A stretch of 64,000 nt of DNA from a virus. The notes under the pieces are model-generated. The model was not told the origin of the DNA, ran no database searches, and saw nothing but the letters and a program-made list of their open reading frames with translations. The position numbers were made by a program, and so were the translations under genes. Of this stretch, positions 55,057 to 64,000 are shown piece by piece. How positions within the stretch are numbered: position 1 is the first letter of the stretch; each line of letters starts with the position of its first letter. Where the stretch lies: IMG/VR virus record IMGVR_UViG_3300044640_003674, positions 1-64,000 of that record; one strand, 5' to 3'.

Positions 55057-57220
55057 GCGCTGGTGCGATCACGGCGCCTACACCGGAGGCGCTTTTACTG
55101 GCTCGATCAGCGGCGCGACGCTGACCGTCACTGCGGTGACTTCGGGGCTTGTGTGTGTTGGCTCATGTCTTGTCGGCGCGGGAATCCTTGAAGACACGCT
55201 AATCACCGGGGCAGGAACCGGGACAGGCGGGGTGGGAACCTACACGCTCAATCGCTCATATACGCTGGCAAGCCGCGCCATGACGGCGGAAAACGGGGTG
55301 CCGTGGAGCACGCCTACTTGGGGCGTTGCGCAAGACGGTGATGGTCAGGCCAAGGGCTTGGCGACCAGTGCCACTGTAAGCATTAACCTGAGCGCCGCTA
55401 CAGCGGCAGCGGGGGCAACGTTCATCGTCATGGGAGCCGTGCTGACATGTGTGGCTTCTGGTGCTGGCGCCAATCAGTTCAACGCGGGTTCGGGTGCCAC
55501 GTTGGTTGCGAACTTGGTGGCGGCTATCAACCGGACCAACAACACAGTCACTTGTGCGGCACAAGCTACTGACTGGAATACCAACAATCCTGTACAGAAC
55601 GTGGTTTTTGCGCGTGTTGGTACGCCGACAACTACGCTGCAGATCATGACCCGTGCAGGCTCTGCGCAGTACAACACGAGCCAGATCACCACGACCGGAT
55701 TCACCGGGGGCACCTACGGTCCGTACACCTTCGCGGGCGGCGCAAGCGGCTGCTGGGGCCAGGTTATGAACCTTGCGGCGACGATCTGGCCGAGCGGGGC
55801 AGCGCGTGCCACTTACGGACTGTTCCCAGGGCGCCTGCTTGCTGGAACCCCAGGGGGGCCGAGCGGGGGGCACTTCACGCATACGCGATCTGGCAAACGC
55901 CTTTTTGTGCATGGGACATCTGGCATCCCAGGGGTGCAAGAACTTTCTGGCACGCCAAACAGCTACGCGGTTGTCAGGATTGACGATGGGACTCAATGGC
56001 CGGATGGCAGTGAGCCCGTGCTGACCATTTCAATAGCCAGCTCAGTCAACTCTTTTATCTTTGGTTTTGGAATGGCCTACGCCAGCATCCAGGGTCAAAA
56101 GTACCTGTCAGGCAAGCACAGCATCCGAGTCATTCCTTCTACGGCTTGGGGAGATTTCCCAGCGGGCTCTGCGACTCTCGGGGTTAACACCCGCACGGTT
56201 GTCGCGGGACTGGACTTCGATATGTCCGGACTTGTGACAAACACGAACACGAACATCCGGTTCAACTGGGGCAGCTCAGGGCACCCCGGCGTCCTGCGTG
56301 ACGTGACTTTCAGGTGCCGATCCACAAACCCATTTGTGACAGCTGACGGTAGTGCAGGGACGGTCTATTTCGACGGTCTGACTCTTGACTCAACGGGAGC
56401 AGTGGCGCCGAACCCCCGCGTGATGGACATGCGAAGTGCTACCAATGGCGCAACGTACATCCTTCGCGGGGCGAGGATGGTTGGCTTCCTCCCAACTTCC
56501 TCGGCATTCGGTGCAGGTGACACTGTGGCGAATGAAAGCATAGTGATGATTTTCGAGGATACGCAGTGGGGCAACGTCAGTGGCCGATCAGTGCTGGTTC
56601 GCAGCATGCAAGATGGGCGCCCCTTCGGAACGTTCCTAAGCACCTTTTCCAATGGGCCGCTCAAAGAGTTTTCTCTGAATTTGGGCCACGGCTACTGCGA
56701 CTGGGACGCCTCCCTGAGCTTCCCCACCTGCAATGCCCGACTTCTTGATGGCGTTACGCCCTGGTCGATCAGGGTGGCAATGTCAGTGTCAGCGCTTGCG
56801 TCAACAACCCGACCTTATGAGTTGCCGCGCTTCGCCAAGGTGAACAGCCTGCCAGACGGGGTGCGAACCCTCTCTGTCGAGATGGCGATTGAGGACTCAA
56901 TTCTGGCTACTGCTGACCGCACCGACCGCGTGTCGATGACGGTGACGTACACACAGACTGACGGCTCGACGCGGACCATTTCATCATTCAATTGGGCTGG
57001 TGCACCGCTGACGCCATCGACCGCAACGTGGTCCGCTGAGAGCGGGGGCAAAGTCGTTTTCAACCCAGGCAACATCCAGCACACAAAACGCAAGCTGTCG
57101 GTCACGACCCCGACTGCAATCAAGTCCGGCACAGAAATCGGCATTGTTGTCGGCTTCCACTTCAACAGCAGCACGACGATGCAGACCATCTTCGTGGACC
57201 CAGAAATCACGGTGGCGTGA
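55049..57220 (+). CDS. Large tail or appendage protein, 723 aa, possible transfer
   Basis: The 723-residue protein begins MAERWCDHGAYTGGAFTGSI. It is rich in Gly, Thr and Ser with repeated short beta strands (ATLTVTAVTSGLVCVGSCLV), like fibre or tailspike proteins. No catalytic motif is recognised. Codon use differs from the neighbouring phage genes: more GCG, GGG and CGC codons and fewer GGT and GCT. This suggests recent acquisition. It overlaps the gene before and touches the gene after, so it joins the tail operon. A receptor-binding or depolymerase role is possible but not shown. Confidence 0.75.
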   Translation: MAERWCDHGAYTGGAFTGSISGATLTVTAVTSGLVCVGSCLVGAGILEDTLITGAGTGTGGVGTYTLNRSYTLASRAMTAENGVPWSTPTWGVAQDGDGQAKGLATSATVSINLSAATAAAGATFIVMGAVLTCVASGAGANQFNAGSGATLVANLVAAINRTNNTVTCAAQATDWNTNNPVQNVVFARVGTPTTTLQIMTRAGSAQYNTSQITTTGFTGGTYGPYTFAGGASGCWGQVMNLAATIWPSGAARATYGLFPGRLLAGTPGGPSGGHFTHTRSGKRLFVHGTSGIPGVQELSGTPNSYAVVRIDDGTQWPDGSEPVLTISIASSVNSFIFGFGMAYASIQGQKYLSGKHSIRVIPSTAWGDFPAGSATLGVNTRTVVAGLDFDMSGLVTNTNTNIRFNWGSSGHPGVLRDVTFRCRSTNPFVTADGSAGTVYFDGLTLDSTGAVAPNPRVMDMRSATNGATYILRGARMVGFLPTSSAFGAGDTVANESIVMIFEDTQWGNVSGRSVLVRSMQDGRPFGTFLSTFSNGPLKEFSLNLGHGYCDWDASLSFPTCNARLLDGVTPWSIRVAMSVSALASTTRPYELPRFAKVNSLPDGVRTLSVEMAIEDSILATADRTDRVSMTVTYTQTDGSTRTISSFNWAGAPLTPSTATWSAESGGKVVFNPGNIQHTKRKLSVTTPTAIKSGTEIGIVVGFHFNSSTTMQTIFVDPEITVA

Positions 57221-57624
57221 TGGGGGCAGTCTTTCGTACTCTGCTTGGGGCTGGGCTCGCTGTCGCCGACTATCCGGCAGATAGAGGGCGCATAGCGCCG
57301 GGTGTTAACGCGATCATCTCCCGTCAGTCACTACCTACGGACCCATCAGGTGTCGCAACCGTGACATTCGCAGGCGTTCAGGCCGGCAGTGAGATCCGCG
57401 TCTACCTACCTGACTCGACAGAGGTTGCGGGTGTTGAAGGCTGCCCAGCCAACCCAACGCTTGTTTGGCCCGCCTACGTGGCCGGCTCGCCGAACAACAA
57501 CGTCTACATCACGATCATCAAGCGGGGCCAGCGCTGGCTGCGCTTCAACTACACGACCACGCCAGGTGCCAAGGAGATCCCGATCTTCCAGCAGCCTGAT
57601 CTGGGCTACAGCAACCCGACATAA
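57220..57624 (+). CDS. Small tail-associated beta protein, 134 aa
   Basis: ATG 57220 (MGAVFRTLLGAGLAVADYPA) is preferred over GTG 57217. After a hydrophobic start it has a beta-sandwich-like repeat (GVATVTFAGVQAGSEIRVYL). The end is EIPIFQQPDLGYSNPT. The DLGYSNP ending is echoed by DRGYVNP in the next protein. It may be a domain for attachment of fibres. Codon use still partly resembles the preceding gene. Confidence 0.7.
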   Translation: MGAVFRTLLGAGLAVADYPADRGRIAPGVNAIISRQSLPTDPSGVATVTFAGVQAGSEIRVYLPDSTEVAGVEGCPANPTLVWPAYVAGSPNNNVYITIIKRGQRWLRFNYTTTPGAKEIPIFQQPDLGYSNPT

Positions 57625-57633
57625 GGAAATGAC

Positions 57634-58992
57634 ATGCCACTGATCACTGATCCCGATAAGCTCGTAGTCGGTACTGAGCTGACGATTGATACCGCGGCCA
57701 AGACCTTTGCTCTGAATGCTGGCGGCAACCTCGTGGCCAAGGATGGTGTCACGGGTCAGGCTCTCTACTCAAAGTTCATCGAGCTCTGGGAAACCGCGGC
57801 CTACAACAAGTTCGACTTCCCCGGCTACGTGATCGGGGATCCTCGTGCTGGCATGTTCGTATGGGGCTATGACGGTGCTAACTACAACGGCTGGAAGCCA
57901 GCCAATGACGCTACCCGTCAGATGATTCGCAACGTTGGCTGGTCGGAGTTCTCCGCAGCTGGTGTGCTGAATCGCCAGTACGTTGGTATCGTGGTGGGTG
58001 CCTCCGGTGCACCTGCTGGTGCTCAGTTCTACTACCAGCGAGTGGCTGGTGGTCCTGCGGTCAACTTCACCTTCACGGATGCGCCCAATGAGGCGATCCA
58101 AGTGTTCGGTGATGCGACAAACGGCAACTTCGACACACGGAGTTTCTTCCGTGTCTTCTGCCGTCAGTACAACTTCAGCTATGACGACACCTCGCTGGCT
58201 GATGTGTTCGAGACTGAGACTGGTGCCTACAAGATCCCGGTGCCTATCACGGTGCTGGCAGAAACCAAGATCACTGCGAACGACGCAGCGATGGCTGCAG
58301 GTATCTACACCGGCATCACGGTGGGCTACTTTGCTGCAGGGCAGGCTCGATCGATCGGTGGGACGAATCGCACCTTCAGTCGGATCATCCAAGGCAACAA
58401 CGCTACGGCTGAGCAGATCTACACCAAGGCCCAGTTCCTGCTGCGTCAGGATGCCAACATCAACACCGGTGGTACTGCTGGTGCTGTGAACGGCAAGACT
58501 GCTGCTCCTCTGATGTGGTTCGTCGGTGACACGCTCTATGTGAACGGCTTCATCGACAACTTCAACGCTAACGACATCAACCGCATCGTGTTCGTTGACG
58601 ATGGTGGTGTGAACCGGACCTTCCCTTTCACTGCAGCTGGTTCGCTGGTGTTCGATCCGTCCTTCGTTGGTGGTGTGTTCCGCTTGTTCTTTGCTTCGGG
58701 CGCTGCTGCTGGCAACAACTTCGGTGAAGCCAATGCACTGACGGTGAAGCGTGCTGATGGTGTGGCTGATCTGGCTGGTTCGATCACGAGTGCCTCGATG
58801 TCCTTCGACTACGCCTACGACAGCAACGTGCAGCGTGGTGCAGGTACTGCCGGTACGGATGTGGTGCTCAAGGGCTTCGCTCTGAAGAAGGGCTCTACCA
58901 AGCCTCGATTCGTGACCTACACGCTGACCCGCTCTGTGGGCCAGAACATCAGCTTTGCTGCTGAAGCGGATCGCGGCTACGTCAATCCTTGA
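57634..58992 (+). CDS. Tail protein, 452 aa
   Basis: The protein (MPLITDPDKLVVGTELTIDT) is beta-rich, with many Gly/Ala/Asn segments (FFRVFCRQYNFSYDDTSLAD, FTAAGSLVFDPSFVGGVFRL). It ends AEADRGYVNP. Codon use is again that of the head genes. The length is close to N4 tail sheath and appendage proteins (about 45 kDa), but no motif confirms that. It lies between the foreign-looking module and two fibre genes, in the same direction. Confidence 0.72.
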   Translation: MPLITDPDKLVVGTELTIDTAAKTFALNAGGNLVAKDGVTGQALYSKFIELWETAAYNKFDFPGYVIGDPRAGMFVWGYDGANYNGWKPANDATRQMIRNVGWSEFSAAGVLNRQYVGIVVGASGAPAGAQFYYQRVAGGPAVNFTFTDAPNEAIQVFGDATNGNFDTRSFFRVFCRQYNFSYDDTSLADVFETETGAYKIPVPITVLAETKITANDAAMAAGIYTGITVGYFAAGQARSIGGTNRTFSRIIQGNNATAEQIYTKAQFLLRQDANINTGGTAGAVNGKTAAPLMWFVGDTLYVNGFIDNFNANDINRIVFVDDGGVNRTFPFTAAGSLVFDPSFVGGVFRLFFASGAAAGNNFGEANALTVKRADGVADLAGSITSASMSFDYAYDSNVQRGAGTAGTDVVLKGFALKKGSTKPRFVTYTLTRSVGQNISFAAEADRGYVNP

Positions 58993-59001
58993 GGTCCATA
59001 G

Positions 59002-59667
59002 ATGCCCTACGCATTTGACGGTGCAGCGAAGACGATCACCTTCTCGGGGTCGTCAACGCTGTCTGTCCGCGAGATGTGGACAGCCCACATTGACTGGCTT
59101 GCTGCAGGTGACAACAGCAAGTGGGGTGACATGCTGTTCACGGTTGGTCGTGACACTGCAGACATCCCGCTGTACGTCTTCCTAGCCAACGGCGTCACCC
59201 TGGTCATTGCTGGGGTGACTTCGCCTGTCTCGGTGGTGGATGGGGTACTGAAGACCTATGACAACCGAGATCCATTCGGTGGCGCTGTTGTGAACGTTCG
59301 CTACCAGGCCCCTGGGATTGCGATCGGATACAGCGCCACCGGTGGAACCGGTGGTGCGGGTGCATCTGGTTCTGAGGTTGCTGCTGCTGTGCGGTCTGAG
59401 CTCAGTCCTGAGTTGGCCGCAGTACTGTTGCTGGCTACTCGACCAGCTGCACCTGGTACCAATGCTATTGCTGAAGCTGTGTGGGCTCATGTGGCCCGCA
59501 CACTGACTTCCACTGGTGGTACGGGTGGAGGAAGCAACACGACTGTCGAAGATCTGCTGGCAGCTTTGCGAGCCACCACGATTCCTGTGGATGTTCAGAA
59601 GATGAACGGCTTCGATGTGATCGGTAATGGCTCGACCACAGACAAGTGGAGGGGCACAGGTGTTTGA
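59002..59667 (+). CDS. Tail-associated protein, 221 aa
   Basis: The first half (MPYAFDGAAKTITFSGSSTL) forms a beta domain with SVREMWTAHIDWLAAGDNSK. A long Gly/Ser/Ala-rich linker with ATGGTGGAGASG follows, then helices (EVAAAVRSELSPELAAVLLL). It ends GNGSTTDKWRGTGV. Its stop codon overlaps the GTG of the next gene. Linkers of this kind connect fibre domains, and a role as a fibre adaptor is likely. No enzyme motif is visible. Confidence 0.7.
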   Translation: MPYAFDGAAKTITFSGSSTLSVREMWTAHIDWLAAGDNSKWGDMLFTVGRDTADIPLYVFLANGVTLVIAGVTSPVSVVDGVLKTYDNRDPFGGAVVNVRYQAPGIAIGYSATGGTGGAGASGSEVAAAVRSELSPELAAVLLLATRPAAPGTNAIAEAVWAHVARTLTSTGGTGGGSNTTVEDLLAALRATTIPVDVQKMNGFDVIGNGSTTDKWRGTGV

Positions 59668-61654
59668 AACCAAGAGCTTTGAGACGGGTACGTCTGGCAC
59701 CGGTGGTTCCTGCAACACCGGTTCTGGCTACTGCGGTACTGGTGGTTGGACGGGTCCCAAGCCAGGAGATCCGAGCAACAACTCGCTGCTGACTGCTACG
59801 CCGGCGTTCGGTGGTATCGATGTGACGTGGACGATGCCCACGACATATCCACATGCCATTGCGTTCACCAAGCTCTACCGCGGCATCGCTGAGAACTTCG
59901 ATTCGGCCCTGGTGCTGAGTGAGGTTGGCGGCAACTTCCATTACGACAAGGTGGCAGTGGGTACGACCTACTACTACTGGATTCGTCATGTGTCGGTGAA
60001 CGGCACTGAGCTGGATCTGATTGGCCCTGCTTCTGCTACGGCCAAGCCGATGATCGAGGACATCCTCGAGATGCTCCGAAACCAGATCAATGAGAGTGAT
60101 CTGGCTATTGCTCTGCGGGAGAAGATCCAGAGCATCACCACGCTGGACAACAGCCTGGCTCTGGAGATCAATCGTCGACTGGAAGCAAACACTTTGCTTC
60201 AGCAGTTGCTGACGAATGTTCGTGGTGAGGTTGATCAGTACAAGGCTCTGCTGCTGCAGGAAGTACGGGTTCGTGAAGAGGCTGACATGGCCTCCATCAC
60301 TGCTGTGGATGCCATCGCTGTTGGTGTGAACAACAACGCTGCTGTGATCTCCTCGGAGCGTCAGGCTCGCATTGACGGTGACGCTGCTCTCGCAACGCAG
60401 AAGGACATCCTGTTCACCAAGTTCGCAGAGAACAAGGCAGCGATCCTCACTGAAGCGGCAGCACGAGCAGATGCAGACTCTGCTCAAGTGCAGCGGTATG
60501 ACGCACTGCTGGCTCAGACTCAAGCCAATGCCGCAGCCATTGCAACTGAGCAGACTGTACGTAGTCAGGCTGATGGTGCGCTCGCTCAGCGAGTTGACTC
60601 TGTTCAAGCCACGTCCAATGCAGCCTACGGAGAAGCCATGGCTGTGGCTGCTGCTATTCAGACCGAGCAGACTGCACGGATCGATGGTGACAGCGCCAAT
60701 GCCCTGGCAACCCAGCAGGTTGAGTCTCGGGTGAATGCTTCACTGGCTCAAGTCCGGACGGACATGGGTGCGGTGGTGAATGACATGGGCGTTGCCAAGT
60801 CGTTCTACTACGTGCGGCTGAATGCCAACGGCTTGGCCGGTGGCTTCGGTATCTGGAACAACGGTGCCCAGGTGGATGCTGGCTTCGATGTCGATCGCTT
60901 CTGGGTCGGTAGCGGTGCCACCAACAAGATCAAGCCGTTCATCGTCGACCAAGATACGGTCTACATCAACCAGGCGGTGATCAAGGACGGCACGATCAGC
61001 AATGCCAAGATCGCTGACGAGATCCGATCGCTGGACTACAGCTCGGGCAATACCGGCTGGCGAATCACCAAGAGTGGCAACGCAGAGTTCAACAACGCTG
61101 TGTTCCGGGGCACCTTGGCGGGTGCCAGCGGTACGTTCTCCGGATCTCTGAATGCTGCAACTGGTTCCTTCGCCGGAGCCTTGAGTGCTGCATCGGGCAC
61201 CTTCACCGGTGATCTGGTTGGTGCTCGTGGTACGTTCTCTGGCTCGCTGACTGCCAGTGCGATCAACGCAGTGAACACCTTGAACATCGCTGGAAATGCG
61301 GTGACTGTGGTGGCAGCGGGTTACTCACCTGGGTATTCGGGTACCGCGGTAACGGTGAGCGTCAGTGCGAATGACCTGGCAGGTGGTCCGATCCCTATTC
61401 TGGTCATGGCAACCATGACCATGGAATTCGGTACGGTCTTCGATATTGGTGTGAACCAGGCCTGGAATGAGGCAGGTAATCTGCGTCGAGAAACTCTTGC
61501 TGCAGGTTGCTGGGCTATTTCGTTGGTGCACACGGTGAGTTCGGTTGGTTCCTATACCTTCGCCTGCTACAACGGTAATGCCTCCGGGGCGTCCTCGTTT
61601 ACTGCAAACTCTGGTCTGCGCCCCTCAATTGCTGTGACTATTGCCAAGCGATGA
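59660..61654 (+). CDS. Central tail fibre with lambda gpJ-like C-terminal domain
   Basis: I chose GTG 59660 because GGAGG precedes it and it overlaps the stop upstream; the ATG at 59627 lies within the upstream gene. This gives 664 residues. An FN3-like domain near the start (TPAFGGIDVTWTMPTTYPHA) is followed by a long coiled-coil shaft (residues about 150-370) with RIDGDAALATQ-type repeats. Next comes a gpJ C-terminal-like block with AGGFGIWNNGAQVDAGFDVD and FIVDQDTVYINQAVIKDGTI. GTFSGSL repeats and a beta tip follow. It likely recognises the host surface. Confidence 0.85.
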   Translation: MFETKSFETGTSGTGGSCNTGSGYCGTGGWTGPKPGDPSNNSLLTATPAFGGIDVTWTMPTTYPHAIAFTKLYRGIAENFDSALVLSEVGGNFHYDKVAVGTTYYYWIRHVSVNGTELDLIGPASATAKPMIEDILEMLRNQINESDLAIALREKIQSITTLDNSLALEINRRLEANTLLQQLLTNVRGEVDQYKALLLQEVRVREEADMASITAVDAIAVGVNNNAAVISSERQARIDGDAALATQKDILFTKFAENKAAILTEAAARADADSAQVQRYDALLAQTQANAAAIATEQTVRSQADGALAQRVDSVQATSNAAYGEAMAVAAAIQTEQTARIDGDSANALATQQVESRVNASLAQVRTDMGAVVNDMGVAKSFYYVRLNANGLAGGFGIWNNGAQVDAGFDVDRFWVGSGATNKIKPFIVDQDTVYINQAVIKDGTISNAKIADEIRSLDYSSGNTGWRITKSGNAEFNNAVFRGTLAGASGTFSGSLNAATGSFAGALSAASGTFTGDLVGARGTFSGSLTASAINAVNTLNIAGNAVTVVAAGYSPGYSGTAVTVSVSANDLAGGPIPILVMATMTMEFGTVFDIGVNQAWNEAGNLRRETLAAGCWAISLVHTVSSVGSYTFACYNGNASGASSFTANSGLRPSIAVTIAKR

Positions 61655-62265
61655 TTTCGAACTACGTCCTCTATAACCCCAGTACCGGTGAGATTCAGCA
61701 GTCTGGGTATTCCCCTGTGGGTATGGAGACTCAGCTCCAGGGCTTGAGTCTTCTTCGTCTGGCTTCAGAGAGTGAAGTCAGTATGCTGACTCACCATGTG
61801 GTGGATGGGGCTCTGGTGGCCTATTCACCGGCTCAGCAAGCCGAGAAGGCTCGACAACCCAGGGGTGCTTGGGCATGGTCGAACCAAGAGATGGCCTGGC
61901 AGGATCTGCGCTCTCTCGATGAGAAGCGGGCTGCTAAGTGGGCAGAGATCAAGGCTGCACGAGACGCTGCAGAGTTCGGCGGCTTCTCTGTGAATGGCTG
62001 GGTCTACGACAGTGACGCGATCAGTCAAAGTCGTATCCAGGGTGCTGTTCAATTGGCTGGCTTGGCCAAGGCAGCAAATGGTCCTTTCTTCATCAACTGG
62101 ACCCTTGCCAACAACAGTGTGACCAGTCTTGATACTGATGGCATGTTGGCTGTGGGTACTGCTCTGGCCCAGCATGTGAGTTCTGTGCACAACAAAGCAC
62201 GGAACCTTCGGATGAGGATAAATGGGGCCAGCACTCCGGCTGAACTGGATTCAGTGAGCTGGTAG
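61651..62265 (+). CDS. DUF4376-domain tail fibre-associated protein
   Basis: The 204-residue protein (MISNYVLYNPSTGEIQQSGY) has a DUF4376 domain in its second half: KRAAKWAEIKAARDAAEFGG, then FSVNGWVYDSDAISQSRIQG and hydrophobic helices. This domain is common at the ends of fibre or spike proteins and in fibre-assembly proteins. It follows the gpJ-like fibre directly (ATGA overlap), suggesting a chaperone or a partner of that fibre. Confidence 0.85.
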   Translation: MISNYVLYNPSTGEIQQSGYSPVGMETQLQGLSLLRLASESEVSMLTHHVVDGALVAYSPAQQAEKARQPRGAWAWSNQEMAWQDLRSLDEKRAAKWAEIKAARDAAEFGGFSVNGWVYDSDAISQSRIQGAVQLAGLAKAANGPFFINWTLANNSVTSLDTDGMLAVGTALAQHVSSVHNKARNLRMRINGASTPAELDSVSW

Positions 62266-62345
62266 GGATACTCGGCAAATATTGTGTGAGACAATAATTC
62301 TCAACGGATGGCTGAGTACTCCAGGAACTTCCGAAACCTGATACG

Positions 62346-62367
62346 TGAATCCTCCCATGAGGATTCA
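62346..62367 (+). other. Perfect nine-base hairpin in the tail operon
   Basis: TGAATCCTC pairs with GAGGATTCA around CCAT. It lies between the DUF4376 gene and the next start, 28 bases upstream of ATG 62396. No T-run follows; it may be a transcript-processing or attenuation signal. Confidence 0.7.
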
Positions 62368-62395
62368 TACGGGAATCAATTTCGGAGCTCCTGTA

Positions 62396-62722
62396 ATGAA
62401 CGAGAAAATCAAACTCGTAGCCAACGATACCCGGCCTCAGCTGCGGCTGACTCTCTCTGATGAAACCACCAATCAGCCTATTGATCTGACTGGTTCGGCT
62501 GTTCGTCTGTACTTCCGCCAGGTTGGTACTGAAACCATCCTGGATACCCTCAGCGGTGTGGTGACCAATCCCCTCGGTGGGGAGGTCATCTTCATGTGGA
62601 AGTCTGGGACGCTGGCTGTTCCTGCCGGTGACTATGAGGGTGAGGTCGAGATCACTGATCCTCTGGGCGGTACCCAGACGATGTATGAGCTCCTGAAGTT
62701 CAAGGTCCGCGAGGACTTCTAA
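62396..62722 (+). CDS. BppU-like baseplate domain protein
   Basis: ATG 62396 is preceded by GGAG. The 108-residue protein (MNEKIKLVANDTRPQLRLTL) matches the BppU N-terminal domain in outline. It has a polar opening (LSDETTNQPIDLTGSAVRLY), then a beta sandwich (FRQVGTETILDTL, then SGTLAVPAGDYEGEVEITDP) and ends KFKVREDF. Such domains attach fibre or receptor-binding proteins to the tail. An alternative start at 62345 would begin at the hairpin and has no site. Confidence 0.78.
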   Translation: MNEKIKLVANDTRPQLRLTLSDETTNQPIDLTGSAVRLYFRQVGTETILDTLSGVVTNPLGGEVIFMWKSGTLAVPAGDYEGEVEITDPLGGTQTMYELLKFKVREDF

Positions 62723-62730
62723 GGACTTCA

Positions 62731-63723
62731 GTGAAGATCAACCTGCGCACTGTGCGGCTCCAGGCCGCTACGACATACACCAAGTTGAAGGCAGCATCTG
62801 CTGCCCAACAGGTGTCTGCGCAGGTGTCTGCAACCTATCTGGCTGCACAGGTTGCCCTGGGTATGTTCTTGGAGATGCTCCAGGCAGACGATGATCTGGT
62901 GAGCACTTCTGATCAGCACGTCCTCTCGCTGCACAAGCAGCTGCTGGACATCAGCCTGGCCACCGATGAGTTGATCAGGGAGATGGGCAAGAGTCTGAGT
63001 GATCAGGCTTCTGCTGGTGACGACACCCCTCGCCTCTCGTTGCTCCGCAACATCGGCGAGCTGGTGTCTACCTCGGATGTGCTGGCAAGGCAGATGAGCA
63101 AGGCTGGCTTGGCGGATACATCTCTTGCTCTCGATGAGGTCCGCAAGCTGATCTCCAAGGGCTTTGATGACGGTGTACGTACTGCAGACGGCTTGGGTCC
63201 CAAGACCATCGGCAAAGGCCTTGTGGAGCAGCCACGGGCTCTGGATACCTTCACTCGCACCGTGTCTTACCAGCGCACGTATGCCGATGGCTTCGTGGCT
63301 GGTGACTCGATTGGCAAGACGCTTCAGCGCTCTGTGAGCGATTCGATCCGTGCTGCGGATTCGGTAGCCACGCAGTACATGCCTGGTCGTGTGATGACAC
63401 CGGACTTCTCTCGACTCGGTGATCAGATCAATACCAAGGGTGTGGGCAAGGCACTGGCTGACACAGCTCGTGTCACATATGGCTTCACCGGCAGCTTGTC
63501 CAAGCCTGTCTCTGACACCGCTCGTGCCACCTACCTTAGATCGAACACGCTGACCAAGCCGCGGTCTTCTACGGCTAGGGCACTGGATCAGTGGCAACGG
63601 TCGGTCAACAAAGCTATTCCCGATCAAGCCAGGGCTACTGACTCTGGAACCGTGTTTCTCCACAACTACTCAAGCCAGGACTACTTCGCTGAGGACTACG
63701 TGGGAAGCATCACCAACTTCTAA
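62731..63723 (+). CDS. Repetitive tail protein, 330 aa
   Basis: The GTG at 62731 gives MKINLRTVRLQAATTYTKLK. The sequence is built of loose repeats of about 20-25 residues with D.A.A.D and K.L.D patterns (KSLSDQASAGDD, RSVSDSIRAADS, KPVSDTARATY). It ends FLHNYSSQDYFAEDYVGSIT. Repeats of this kind form extended shafts on phage tails. The next gene starts 17 bases later. No homologous domain can be named with certainty. Confidence 0.75.
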   Translation: MKINLRTVRLQAATTYTKLKAASAAQQVSAQVSATYLAAQVALGMFLEMLQADDDLVSTSDQHVLSLHKQLLDISLATDELIREMGKSLSDQASAGDDTPRLSLLRNIGELVSTSDVLARQMSKAGLADTSLALDEVRKLISKGFDDGVRTADGLGPKTIGKGLVEQPRALDTFTRTVSYQRTYADGFVAGDSIGKTLQRSVSDSIRAADSVATQYMPGRVMTPDFSRLGDQINTKGVGKALADTARVTYGFTGSLSKPVSDTARATYLRSNTLTKPRSSTARALDQWQRSVNKAIPDQARATDSGTVFLHNYSSQDYFAEDYVGSITNF

Positions 63724-63740
63724 CCAAGACGAGGAAAACT

Positions 63741-64000
63741 ATGAACTACTCTGAAACACTCCAAGCCCGTGGCGATGTCTCTATCGTCCTGACTGGTCCT
63801 GACGGCAAGGTCAAGGATCAGCGTGAGATCAAGAACCTGGTGGTCACTGCCGGTCTGGCACACATTGCCAGCCGGATCGTTGGCACTGCCCAGGGTGTGA
63901 TGTCTCACATGGCTCTGGGCTCCAACAACGTGGCTGCGGCTGCAGGCAATACGGCGCTTGGTAATGAACTGGGTCGTGTTGCACTGACTGGTGCAGTCCC
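63741..64000 (+). CDS. Tail protein, cut by the right edge
   Basis: The frame opens at ATG 63741 with GAGG upstream and runs to the end (86 codons visible): MNYSETLQARGDVSIVLTGP, then a beta-rich part with VVTAGLAHIASRIVGTAQGV and SHMALGSNNVAAAAGN. Proteins starting in this way are frequent in tail modules. It belongs to the same operon as the repetitive protein. The rest is beyond the window. Confidence 0.75.
   Translation, partial: MNYSETLQARGDVSIVLTGPDGKVKDQREIKNLVVTAGLAHIASRIVGTAQGVMSHMALGSNNVAAAAGNTALGNELGRVALTGAV

Noticed and set aside
1-64000. Search for integrase, CRISPR array, insertion sequence or endolysin
   Set aside because: No integrase or transposase motifs, no regularly spaced repeats and no recognisable muramidase or amidase motif were found; lysis genes may lie outside the window.

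Overview
The window is most of the genome of a lytic, strictly virulent N4-like podovirus (family Schitoviridae) of a proteobacterial host. Three hallmarks identify it. There is one giant virion-encapsidated RNA polymerase (3370 codons at 33634-43746) with the T7-type catalytic residues at N4 spacing. The second phage RNA polymerase is split into two subunits (RNAP1 at 15380-16309, RNAP2 at 13275-14537). The late cassette runs TerL, portal, scaffold, major capsid protein, internal virion proteins, vRNAP in N4 order. I see no integrase, repressor, CRISPR array or insertion sequence. The host genus cannot be fixed from the sequence; base composition and codon use suit a moderately GC-rich beta- or gammaproteobacterium.

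Layout. Positions 1-18891 are read leftward (minus strand). The first four genes (18891 down to 17136) are small single-gene units. Each is preceded by a hairpin with a GGNA loop, and three of them are followed by a terminator or terminator-like hairpin, as expected for early promoters used by the injected polymerase. Further left come the SLOG protein, RNAP1, RNAP2, a MoxR-type AAA ATPase with a VWA partner, an SF1 helicase, a family A DNA polymerase interrupted by a group I intron with an HNH homing endonuclease, a second VWA protein and a cluster of short overlapping unknown genes. Positions 19185-43746 are read rightward and hold packaging, head and vRNAP genes, with a reversed dUTPase gene inserted. 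Positions 43751-44630 have no gene but contain a tRNA-like element and a dense series of hairpins, probably one large structured RNA. Positions 44636-54514 are read leftward: RuvC-like resolvase, SSB, Sak4-like ATPase, helicase-primase, RecB/Cas4-like nuclease, class II ribonucleotide reductase and ThyX. Positions 54649-64000 are read rightward and carry tail, fibre and receptor-binding genes, continuing past the edge.

Working together: vRNAP enters with the DNA and transcribes the early block from hairpin promoters. The split RNAP made there reads the middle genes for replication and nucleotide supply. Late genes build the particle and repack vRNAP. The divergent junction at 18.9-19.2 kb sits where the two ends of a linear N4 genome would meet, so the window is probably from a circularly permuted assembly. 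Lysis genes were not recognised and may lie outside the window.

The observations most worth checking are the large structured RNA with its aberrant tRNA mimic, the two families of candidate vRNAP hairpin promoters, the group I intron in the polymerase gene, and a zincin-like HExxH domain inside the C-terminal half of vRNAP.
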